Shown: piece by piece, positions 34,866 through 39,677 of the stretch
Position numbering within the stretch: position 1 is the first letter of the stretch
Layout of the letters: each line of letters begins with the position of its first letter
Virus record (IMG/VR): IMGVR_UViG_3300020472_000064
Coordinates: 1 to 39,677 of that record
From: a virus
DNA: 39,677 bases
Reading direction: 5' to 3' (one strand)
Notes under the pieces: generated by a model
Databases searched by the model: none
Told to the model about the DNA's origin: nothing
What the model saw: the letters and a program-made list of their open reading frames with translations, nothing else
Program-made: the position numbers and the translations under genes

Positions 34866-35526
34866 GATAAAAATCTCCGTGAAAACCTTTAAGAACTCCA
34901 GTGTGTAACGAGTCGAAATCCTCAGTATAGACAACATCTACATATTGCCATACACTTGGCGGGGCCGAGGATTCTACGTACTTATAAAAAATTGGATGCA
35001 TAATGATTTTTTGAAACTCCTTATACAAACTCGGATAGATTTTTTGCATAGAGTCCTTTCTTTTGTTGCTATAATCAGTATATATTTTTTCAAACTCTTC
35101 GTTTGATTGTTCTTCCATCTTTACTGGCTCATTTGAGCCATTGTATAAACTCAAGTAAGTGTTGACTGTTTCGTAATCGGGGAAAGGTAAGATCCCTGAA
35201 ACCTCTGGTATATAGCAGTGCGCCTTTATTATTGACGCGTCTCTTTTCGGCGTAATAACTTTTCCTGACTTTTGGACAACGCTCTTGTAAAAAGAGCTTT
35301 CTTCTGGAAACTTTTTTTTAAAATTTGTTATACTCATATCACTGGCGCTTAAAACTATTCCTCCAAATACGCTACTCTTTTTAGACGAGGACGCCTCTCT
35401 CTTTTTTATCCATCTGACAGAATTGACTAAATGTTGAATGGGCGTAATAGTCGGATCATCGTTCAGTACCGCGGTTTGTTTTGAAGTATTTGAACTTTGG
35501 TTTCGTATTTTAGTTGGGCCGGTCAT
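34858..35526 (-). CDS. Unknown 222-aa protein, likely baseplate/tail component
   Basis: The ATG at 35526 lies inside the end of the 105-residue gene (17-bp overlap), and the stop overlaps the GTG start of the next gene. The N-terminal 60 residues are polar and probably flexible. Residues about 100-125 (KAHCYIPEVSGILPFPDYET) and about 185-220 (SAPPSVWQYVDVVYTEDFDS, then HTGVLKGFHGDFYRG) look like strands of a small beta barrel, of the kind found in tail-spike or hub OB-folds where 'P-S-V-W--V-x-V' precedes a G-x-x-x-G turn. This resemblance is by eye. No catalytic residues stand out. Gene confidence is high, function low. Confidence 0.75.
   Translation of the reverse strand: MTGPTKIRNQSSNTSKQTAVLNDDPTITPIQHLVNSVRWIKKREASSSKKSSVFGGIVLSASDMSITNFKKKFPEESSFYKSVVQKSGKVITPKRDASIIKAHCYIPEVSGILPFPDYETVNTYLSLYNGSNEPVKMEEQSNEEFEKIYTDYSNKRKDSMQKIYPSLYKEFQKIIMHPIFYKYVESSAPPSVWQYVDVVYTEDFDSLHTGVLKGFHGDFYRG
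34875..34878 (-). promoter_or_regulatory. Ribosome binding site deciding the GTG start at 34865
   Basis: GGAG lies nine bases before GTG 34865, inside the last codons of the 222-residue gene. No comparable site precedes the earlier in-frame candidate at 34937. The start and stop codons overlap, so re-initiation or coupling with the upstream gene is likely. Confidence 0.6.
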
Positions 35527-35827
35527 CCTCTGTTTCCTTTGAGTTTATTAAATCGAACAGCTCCTGTTTATCTTCTTCTGTTATGTTCTCAGATTTTGTT
35601 TGTTTTTTTTGAACCAGGGAAGCGATCTTAACTAACTGTTCGTTTGATCTTTGCAATGTCTCCAAATATTTGGCCGCGATTAGACCGAACTCGCGGTGGC
35701 GGTCGTCGCCAGTGTGCATAAATTTCATCAAACTTACAAGAAGTGTTTGAGTCGCGGCCCTGTCATCAGTTATGTTTTTCGTAGCCTTTTCAATGAAGCT
35801 GTCTAGATCATTTGTTTTTTTCTTCAT
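35510..35827 (-). CDS. Small helical protein (105 aa), unknown
   Basis: The protein is almost entirely predicted helical and highly charged. It includes DDRAATQTLLVSLMKFMHTG, then HREFGLIAAKYLETLQRSNEQ and a C-terminal acidic tail (EEDKQELFDLINSKETEDD). No Shine-Dalgarno-like sequence precedes ATG 35827; the leader is nearly all A/T. Either translation is inefficient or coupled to the sigma gene 27 bp upstream, or the start uses an unstructured AT-rich leader. Size and helicity would fit a small terminase subunit, chaperone or regulator, but nothing in the sequence distinguishes these. Confidence 0.7.
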   Translation of the reverse strand: MKKKTNDLDSFIEKATKNITDDRAATQTLLVSLMKFMHTGDDRHREFGLIAAKYLETLQRSNEQLVKIASLVQKKQTKSENITEEDKQELFDLINSKETEDDRPN

Positions 35828-35842
35828 AAAATAATTAGAAAA

Positions 35843-35857
35843 TAATAAATTTTATTA
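35843..35857. repeat. AT-only palindrome at the end of the sigma gene
   Basis: TAATAAATTTTATTA has perfect 7-bp arms around one base and includes the stop codon of the sigma-factor gene. On the coding strand it is followed by TTTTCTAATTATTTT. It may be a very weak hairpin terminator or an operator, or just AT-rich spacer. It shares size and geometry with the palindrome at 1730-1744. Confidence 0.25.
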
Positions 35858-36547
35858 CTTATTCCACTTTGTTTTAAAAAGTCTATATTTTTCTCGTAAT
35901 TTATTTAAATTATTTACCACCTGCTTTGTATTCAAGCCGGTTAACTCCCTAAGGTAGAGATATACTGCCTTCTTGTTAAATATCTCTATGTCATCAATAT
36001 TGTGCAATAAGACCTTTACGGCCTCAAGTACTGCTTTTTCATTCGGCTTTAGGTTCCCCGTATCCCACTTGTCAACTTGCTCAAGTAAACAGAGCCAAAA
36101 CTCAGCCTCTTCTCTCTGGTTAACGTATTCGAGTATTCCACCTGAGGCGCCAAGAGAGTCTGATCCGCCATTCTGAACTATATTCTCATAAGATACTTCT
36201 CTTCGAAGTTTCTTTGAATTCTTTTTCACCTTATGGATAAACCAATTTTTTGTAACTACTGAAAAATATGAAAATGCTTTTGATCCCTTTTTCGGATCAT
36301 ATTTATCTAATATCGTTGTTAACCAAATCTTACAATCGTCTCTTAAATAATCTATATTTGGCAGATTATTGAATTTATAAGTAAAAATAATTTTGTTAAC
36401 CATCTCATCAAAAGCCGGCTGTATTAAAGATATATACAAGCTTGACTTTTCCTGTCTACTAGGCGATGTGGCATATTTTACAATTGCGTCTTCATGGACT
36501 TTTGTAAAATAATTGTTTTTAGTCTTCTTTCGGCGGCGTTTCTGCAA
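35855..36547 (-). CDS. Late-transcription sigma factor, T4 gp55-like
   Basis: The 230-residue product matches the T4 gp55 plan. There is a basic start, NNYFTKVHEDAIVKYATSPS, a YISLIQPAFDEMVNKIIFTYKF helix pair, then the region-2-like DDCKIWLTTILDKYDPKKGS with AFSYFSVVTKNWFIHKVKK, the classic core-polymerase and -10 binding helix of this family. A helical C-terminal domain follows (residues 155-230). Gp55 proteins direct host RNA polymerase to phage late promoters with the help of a sliding clamp. The frame opens after an in-frame stop and offers TTG 36547 as first start, with AGGA eight bases ahead, so a rare TTG start is likely. The first 28 bases overlap the membrane-protein gene. Confidence 0.87.
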   Translation of the reverse strand: MQKRRRKKTKNNYFTKVHEDAIVKYATSPSRQEKSSLYISLIQPAFDEMVNKIIFTYKFNNLPNIDYLRDDCKIWLTTILDKYDPKKGSKAFSYFSVVTKNWFIHKVKKNSKKLRREVSYENIVQNGGSDSLGASGGILEYVNQREEAEFWLCLLEQVDKWDTGNLKPNEKAVLEAVKVLLHNIDDIEIFNKKAVYLYLRELTGLNTKQVVNNLNKLREKYRLFKTKWNK

Positions 36548-36815
36548 ATTCTGTTTCCTCGTTTAGTATTAAATCTATCTCTTGTAAATTTTGTGACAAT
36601 TCCTTGGCATGATCAATTAGTGATTTCAATGTGTCATCTCCGTAAAACATTTCCATTTCGTAAACCGTGGAAAGATGAGACTCAAAATTTCGCGTCATCT
36701 CCATCACGACTTGGACTTCTTCATTCATATTCGCTACGATTTTTAATAACCATCTTATATAAAGAAACGTTAAAACGTTCAATAAGCCGCTAGCGCAAAA
36801 TAACCAAAACCACAT
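36519..36815 (-). CDS. Small inner-membrane protein with coiled-coil tail (98 aa)
   Basis: One transmembrane segment fills residues 2-27 (WFWLFCASGLLNVLTFLYIR, then WLLKIV). A helical, charged tail follows (MNEEVQVVMEMTRNFESHLS, DDTLKSLIDHAKELSQNLQE), ending acidic. The layout suggests anchoring in the host inner membrane with the tail in the cytoplasm. The start is ATG 36815, one base after the upstream stop, with GGGAG ahead; the 3' end overlaps the sigma gene. It is not holin-like (one segment, long soluble tail). Its role is unknown. Confidence 0.75.
   Translation of the reverse strand: MWFWLFCASGLLNVLTFLYIRWLLKIVANMNEEVQVVMEMTRNFESHLSTVYEMEMFYGDDTLKSLIDHAKELSQNLQEIDLILNEETEFAETPPKED
36556..36559 (-). 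promoter_or_regulatory. Ribosome binding site supporting the TTG start of the sigma gene
   Basis: AGGA sits eight bases before TTG 36547. No ATG or GTG lies between the upstream in-frame stop and this codon, so the site helps fix the start. A weak start codon on a sigma gene could keep its level low. Confidence 0.5.
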
Positions 36816-36816
36816 A

Positions 36817-37065
36817 TTATAGCTCCCTCGATTTCAAATCTTTTTTCTCTTGTTTTATCTCTTTCTTTGCATCTTCTATATATTCGCCAACAATATGACC
36901 TGGGCGGTGAGCGGTGAGCGGGGCCGTTATAGACTCCTGCATACTTGGGATGCGAAAGACACTTTCTGATCTGCATCTAGTGCACGTCTGCGAATCGAAT
37001 GACATAGAGTGCCATGATTCAAAACAAAAACCACAGGCGTTGCATTTATAGCAATACAACGGCAT
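36817..37065 (-). CDS. FmdB-family zinc-ribbon protein (82 aa)
   Basis: The first 40 residues, MPLYCYKCNACGFCFESWHS and onward through TCTRCRSESVFRIPS, follow the FmdB zinc-ribbon pattern: Y-x-Y-x-C-x-x-C-G ... C-x-x-C ... V-x-R-x-x-S. Cys8/Cys11 and Cys28/Cys31 are the likely zinc ligands, with extra Cys5 and Cys14. The rest is basic and helical (YIEDAKKEIKQEKKDLKSRE). Small zinc ribbons of this type occur in bacteria and phages, with proposed regulatory or nucleic-acid-binding roles. The ATG overlaps the upstream TGA (TGATG). The family is fairly sure, the function not. Confidence 0.78.
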   Translation of the reverse strand: MPLYCYKCNACGFCFESWHSMSFDSQTCTRCRSESVFRIPSMQESITAPLTAHRPGHIVGEYIEDAKKEIKQEKKDLKSREL

Positions 37066-37271
37066 CAGTCAGAACCCGAAGTGTTTTGCATCTCTGGTTC
37101 AAAAAGATCGTTATCTAGTTTAAAACTTGGAGGGTTCAGAACTTTAAGACATTCGTCTTCATCCACTTGAAAATTAAAATCTTTCAATATTGGAACTATG
37201 TCTGTTTGCTCTAATAGGGATTTTTGTAGTGCCATCATAAGTGCACCCATTGCTTGATTTGATAGTTTCAT
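37065..37271 (-). CDS. Small conserved-looking protein (68 aa), unknown
   Basis: It starts at ATG 37271 behind AAGGAG. The protein has a hydrophobic helical start (MKLSNQAMGALMMALQKSLL), then EQTDIVPILKDFNFQVDEDE and an acidic end. There is no signal peptide or zinc motif. Its stop overlaps the start of the zinc-ribbon gene by one base, so the two are probably co-translated. No family is recognised with confidence. Confidence 0.72.
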   Translation of the reverse strand: MKLSNQAMGALMMALQKSLLEQTDIVPILKDFNFQVDEDECLKVLNPPSFKLDNDLFEPEMQNTSGSD

Positions 37272-37287
37272 TTTATTTCTCCTTTTT

Positions 37288-38235
37288 TTACCATCTGAAT
37301 TTTTTTTTATAAAAATTTACTATTTCATATATTTGTTCATTAAATTTTTTAGTTGGTGACCACCCGAGTGATCTGAGCTTTTGATCGTCCAAGGCATACC
37401 TAACATCTTGACCTGGGCGTTTATGACCCAGGTTCACACAGGACTCCCAGTCCAGTGAACTATCATATGACTCGATAATTTTTCTCACTGTCTTTATATT
37501 TTTTTGCTCAAACCCTCCAGATATATTATATATTTCATTTCGCGGTGAGCATTCTATAATCTTCAATATGGCGCGAGATGTATCTTCCACATGCAACCAG
37601 TTTCGAACGGGCGTCCCTTTATCGTGAAGTCTTATTTTTTTGCCGCGCTGGAGCAGTTTTACGACGAGTGGTATTAATTTTTCTGGGTATTGATATAGGC
37701 CGTAATTATTTGTTGGTCTAACTATTATATATTCTATATTGTATGTCCGGGCCCAGGAAGTTATCAGCAAATCAGAAGCTGCCTTTGATGCTGAATATGG
37801 GTTACTAGGGTTCATGAAGTCACCTTCTAGATGACACCCAGAGGTAATATCCCCGTAAACCTCGTCAGTACTAAAATGCAACAGCACTGGTTTAGTACAT
37901 ATATTATCTGGTTTCTTCCTTATTAAGTCTAAGATGTTTTGTGTACCTAATATATTTGTACGAATGAACGCTGTGCTGCTCTCAATACTATTACCAACAT
38001 GGGTCTCGGCGGCGGTGTTAATGATATAATCGCAATCAGGAATTGAGTCAATATCACAGATATCGGCTTTCTGAAAAGTGAAATTTTCATCCTTTTCGAA
38101 CTCTCCTAACAGTTCGACATTTGCAGCATAGGTTATTTTGTCGATTCCGAATACCTTGTATCCCTTTTTTAAACAGTCTCTTGTTACCTGCGAACCGATG
38201 AAGCCTAAGCATCCAGTTATTGTTACTAACTTCAT
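37288..38235 (-). CDS. dTDP-glucose 4,6-dehydratase-like sugar dehydratase
   Basis: This 315-residue extended SDR carries the NAD-binding G-x-x-G-x-x-G at residues 8-14 (TGCLGFIGS), the RmlB-type Thr123-Asp124-Glu125 in HFSTDEVYGD, and Tyr147-x-x-x-Lys151 (YSASK), followed by RPTNNYG. RmlB converts dTDP-glucose to dTDP-4-keto-6-deoxyglucose; the Asp-Glu pair drives the dehydration, so 4,6-dehydratase chemistry is more likely than simple epimerisation. The nucleotide carrier cannot be read from sequence. I start at ATG 38235: it begins directly at MKLVTITG, has GGGGGA five bases ahead and lies one base after the cupin stop. A longer frame from 38295 would overlap that gene. It is slightly shorter than typical RmlB (about 340-360). 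Confidence 0.87.
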   Translation of the reverse strand: MKLVTITGCLGFIGSQVTRDCLKKGYKVFGIDKITYAANVELLGEFEKDENFTFQKADICDIDSIPDCDYIINTAAETHVGNSIESSTAFIRTNILGTQNILDLIRKKPDNICTKPVLLHFSTDEVYGDITSGCHLEGDFMNPSNPYSASKAASDLLITSWARTYNIEYIIVRPTNNYGLYQYPEKLIPLVVKLLQRGKKIRLHDKGTPVRNWLHVEDTSRAILKIIECSPRNEIYNISGGFEQKNIKTVRKIIESYDSSLDWESCVNLGHKRPGQDVRYALDDQKLRSLGWSPTKKFNEQIYEIVNFYKKKFRW

Positions 38236-38236
38236 A

Positions 38237-38596
38237 TCAATCCCCCTTTTGAATCCTGTAAGAATCCGAATCAAAATGTTGAGTTGAAAACTCAAAAAGC
38301 TCTGTATCTTCGAGAGCCAGCATTTGATGCTTTAAACCCCTATAGACGTGAAAGTTGTCTCCCCTCTCCAAAGTAATCTCTTTTGCTGTCTCTAGTGACT
38401 CATCGTCCGAATATCTCACTAGCAATTTTCCTGATTGTACATAAAACACTTCATCTTTTAATTTGTGATAATGCCATGAACACTTTTTCCCTTTTGCGAA
38501 AAATAATAACTTTCCACAATATTCCGGACAATTTACTATCCACTTCTCGAAGCCCCAACCCTTTGGCACAAATTTAATCTTTAAAGAATTGCTCAT
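38237..38596 (-). CDS. Small cupin, probable sugar-related metal-binding protein
   Basis: Counting from ATG 38596, motif 1 of the cupin fold is exact: G-x5-H42-x-H44-x4-E49-x6-G (GKKCSWHYHKLKDEVFYVQS, G). Motif 2 (GDNFHVYRGLKH, His90) lacks the usual Pro but keeps the metal histidine. The start KGWGFEKWIVN resembles the single-domain cupins related to phosphomannose isomerase type II. Activity could be isomerase, epimerase or simply ligand binding. An in-frame GTG lies one codon earlier; AAGGA spacing favours the ATG. The gene overlaps the HAD gene by 23 bp and is followed by the dehydratase. Confidence 0.82.
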   Translation of the reverse strand: MSNSLKIKFVPKGWGFEKWIVNCPEYCGKLLFFAKGKKCSWHYHKLKDEVFYVQSGKLLVRYSDDESLETAKEITLERGDNFHVYRGLKHQMLALEDTELFEFSTQHFDSDSYRIQKGD

Positions 38597-38894
38597 CACT
38601 GATTCCTTTATCGTCTATATATATATCTCCGGAGGGTTTCCCTAAGAACAGCTCGTGAAACTTAACGCCCCAAGCTTGCAGCTGGTGCAAGGTCATCTCA
38701 TAGAAGAGACACTGGGCCTCATGGGCGTTATTATCTGTTCTTCCCATTCCTCTTGCAGTAAGAAAGATTATATGGTTGCCCTGATCGTAGAGTTCGTTTA
38801 TTTTCTCTATTCTTTTCAAAAAGGGTTCTGCTTTCTTATATTTCCCAAAAGTATTGGAGCAAATTGTCCCATCAATATCAAATACGTATTTCAT
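38574..38894 (-). CDS. Small HAD-superfamily phosphatase (106 aa)
   Basis: Motif I is D6-I-D8-G-T10 (nucleophile Asp6, acid/base Asp8), motif II Thr46 in FLTARG, motif III Lys86 and motif IV Asp94-Asp95 in GKPSGDIYIDDKG. The whole HAD core is thus present with almost no cap. Small HADs of about 105-125 residues with the K-P-x-x-D-I-Y-I-D-D-K ending occur in capsule and surface-sugar clusters. Here it follows a heptose-type nucleotidyltransferase, so removal of a sugar phosphate before or beside activation is plausible. It is much shorter than GmhB (about 190). Substrate unknown. Confidence 0.85.
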   Translation of the reverse strand: MKYVFDIDGTICSNTFGKYKKAEPFLKRIEKINELYDQGNHIIFLTARGMGRTDNNAHEAQCLFYEMTLHQLQAWGVKFHELFLGKPSGDIYIDDKGISDEQFFKD

Positions 38895-39282
38895 TGTTTA
38901 AGATTCTTGTTGTAGAGTACTCCCCTATTCTATCAAAAAAAACAACTTTTTTTACTACTTTTTCTCCTATAATGGTTTTATTTTTCCAGTCTGATCCGAT
39001 AACCATGATATCTATTTGTTGTTTTAATAAATGAGAGACAAGCTCTTTGTCTGTTGAGTATTCGACAACTTTGTCGACGGATCGGAGCTCCTGGAGGAGA
39101 AATTTTCTATCTTTCTTACAATTAAATGGACGTGTGGGGCCCTTGGCCACTTTAATTCTCTCATCCGTGTCTATCCCCACGGTGAGGTGGTTACCTAGGG
39201 ATTTAGCAAACCTTAAAAGCTCTATGTGCCCAACGTGCAATACATCAAAACAGCCATTAACCCAAATATTAATAGTTTGCAT
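38878..39282 (-). CDS. Nucleotidyltransferase, HldE C-domain (RfaE)-like
   Basis: The protein shows the cytidylyltransferase-fold signature H16-V-G-H19 in NGCFDVLHVGHIELL, then the HldE-type K47-G-P-x-R-P with a Lys-Asp-Arg (KGPTRPFNCKKDR), IDIMVIGSDW and the closing YSTTRIL (122-128). In E. coli the HldE C-domain joins AMP to heptose-1-phosphate to make ADP-heptose for LPS core. The KGP-RP and W-x-N-K-x-x-I-G segments resemble HldE rather than TagD (glycerol-3-phosphate cytidylyltransferase), though the nucleotide and sugar cannot be proven. No kinase domain is attached. It overlaps the epimerase gene by 14 bp and the HAD gene by 17 bp, so the cassette is tightly coupled. Confidence 0.83.
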   Translation of the reverse strand: MQTINIWVNGCFDVLHVGHIELLRFAKSLGNHLTVGIDTDERIKVAKGPTRPFNCKKDRKFLLQELRSVDKVVEYSTDKELVSHLLKQQIDIMVIGSDWKNKTIIGEKVVKKVVFFDRIGEYSTTRILNNEIRI

Positions 39283-39677
39283 ACCAAGGCTCGTCGATCA
39301 TATTATATACTTTTACCATTTGTTTAATTCCGTCATCTAGATTATAATCACAAACAAAACCTTTGTCATATATTTTTTGACTACTGACTACATAATCTCT
39401 TTTATCCGGATCGGTTGTAAACTCGGCTTTTATAATTTCTAATTGAGTGTGCTTCTTTATTGTTTCAGCTAGTTGAAGTTTGTTCATGTTTACCTTGTCG
39501 TTTCCAACGTTAAAAGTATCGTTCTTGAAGCTTTCCCAATTTTCCAAAACTTGGGTGAAGGCTTTGCATACGTCCCAAATATGAACGTAATTTCTCATGA
39601 ACTCACATTCATACAATACAATAACCTTATCCCTTACCGCTCTCAAGACAAAATTATTAACCAAAAGGTCTGTCCTG
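39269..39677 (-). CDS. NAD-dependent sugar epimerase/dehydratase, 5' end cut by window edge
   Basis: Only the C-terminal about 135 residues are present; the frame continues through the right edge (the codons before VNNF read R-T-D-L-L). The segment RTDLLVNNFVLRAVRDKVIVL, then MRNYVHIWDVCKAF and NDTFNVGND, is the typical C-terminal half of extended-SDR UDP/dTDP-sugar epimerases: the R-N-Y-[IV]-H-[IV]-x-D-V motif and the N-V-G strand. The N-terminal Rossmann half and the Y-x-x-x-K site are off-window. A start at the internal TTG 39664 is not plausible, as it would lack the cofactor domain. The substrate is unknown. It is the first gene of the cassette visible here. Confidence 0.8.
   Translation of the reverse strand, partial: RTDLLVNNFVLRAVRDKVIVLYECEFMRNYVHIWDVCKAFTQVLENWESFKNDTFNVGNDKVNMNKLQLAETIKKHTQLEIIKAEFTTDPDKRDYVVSSQKIYDKGFVCDYNLDDGIKQMVKVYNMIDEPWYANY

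Noticed and set aside
34866-34937. Longer start (34937) for the 353-residue protein
   Set aside because: It overlaps the 222-residue gene by 80 bp, and the extra residues look like out-of-frame translation. GTG 34865 has a proper GGAG and stop overlap.
38236-38295. Extra 20 N-terminal residues of the RmlB-like dehydratase
   Set aside because: They precede the standard MKLVTITG start and lie entirely inside the cupin gene.
1-39677. tRNA genes, CRISPR arrays, insertion sequences
   Set aside because: No gap is large enough for a tRNA except 1683-1800, where I see no cloverleaf. There are no regularly spaced direct repeats and no transposase.

Overview
This window is part of a tailed-phage genome (Caudoviricetes with a contractile tail). 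All 23 genes I can support are on the minus strand, so transcription runs from the right edge to the left. The phage identity rests on a T4 gp25-like baseplate protein next to a gp6/baseplate-J-like wedge protein, a T4 gp55-like late sigma factor, and a run of very large virion-type proteins (3951, 3195, 1024 and 920 residues). The combination of gp55, gp25 and gp6 homologues with these giant, non-T4-like proteins suggests a distant T4 relative, probably aquatic, infecting a Gram-negative host. The host type is inferred only from the heptose/nucleotide-sugar genes.

Right end (37288-39677): a five-gene sugar cassette with overlapping genes. In transcription order it holds a truncated NAD-dependent sugar epimerase, a HldE-C-like nucleotidyltransferase, a small HAD phosphatase, a cupin and an RmlB-like dTDP-glucose 4,6-dehydratase. 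These could remodel a host surface glycan or decorate the virion.

Middle (33804-37271): small genes. These are a 68-residue protein, a FmdB-like zinc ribbon, a one-pass membrane protein, the gp55-like sigma factor (TTG start), a 105-residue helical protein, a 222-residue protein and a 353-residue protein whose start I move to a GTG overlapping the upstream stop.

Baseplate/tail block (1801-33787): a 3195-residue protein with a peptidoglycan-binding-like N-terminus, the gp25-like protein, the gp6-like protein, a 489-residue DNRLRE-like adhesin or baseplate protein, the 3951-residue giant with a LamG domain and repeated beta modules, a 282-residue protein, and the 1024- and 920-residue proteins. 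Most junctions overlap by 1 nt or leave only a few bases, which fits translational coupling.

Left end (1-1682): a 345-residue protein that shares its N-terminal signature with the 282-residue protein, then a structural-type gene cut by the window edge.

There is no gene-free stretch over 300 bp; the longest gap is 118 bp (1683-1800). I see no tRNA, rRNA, CRISPR array, insertion sequence or convincing plus-strand gene. The most notable points are the two giant proteins, the module family inside the 3951-residue protein, the sugar cassette, and a short motif shared by two gene leaders that may be a phage promoter.
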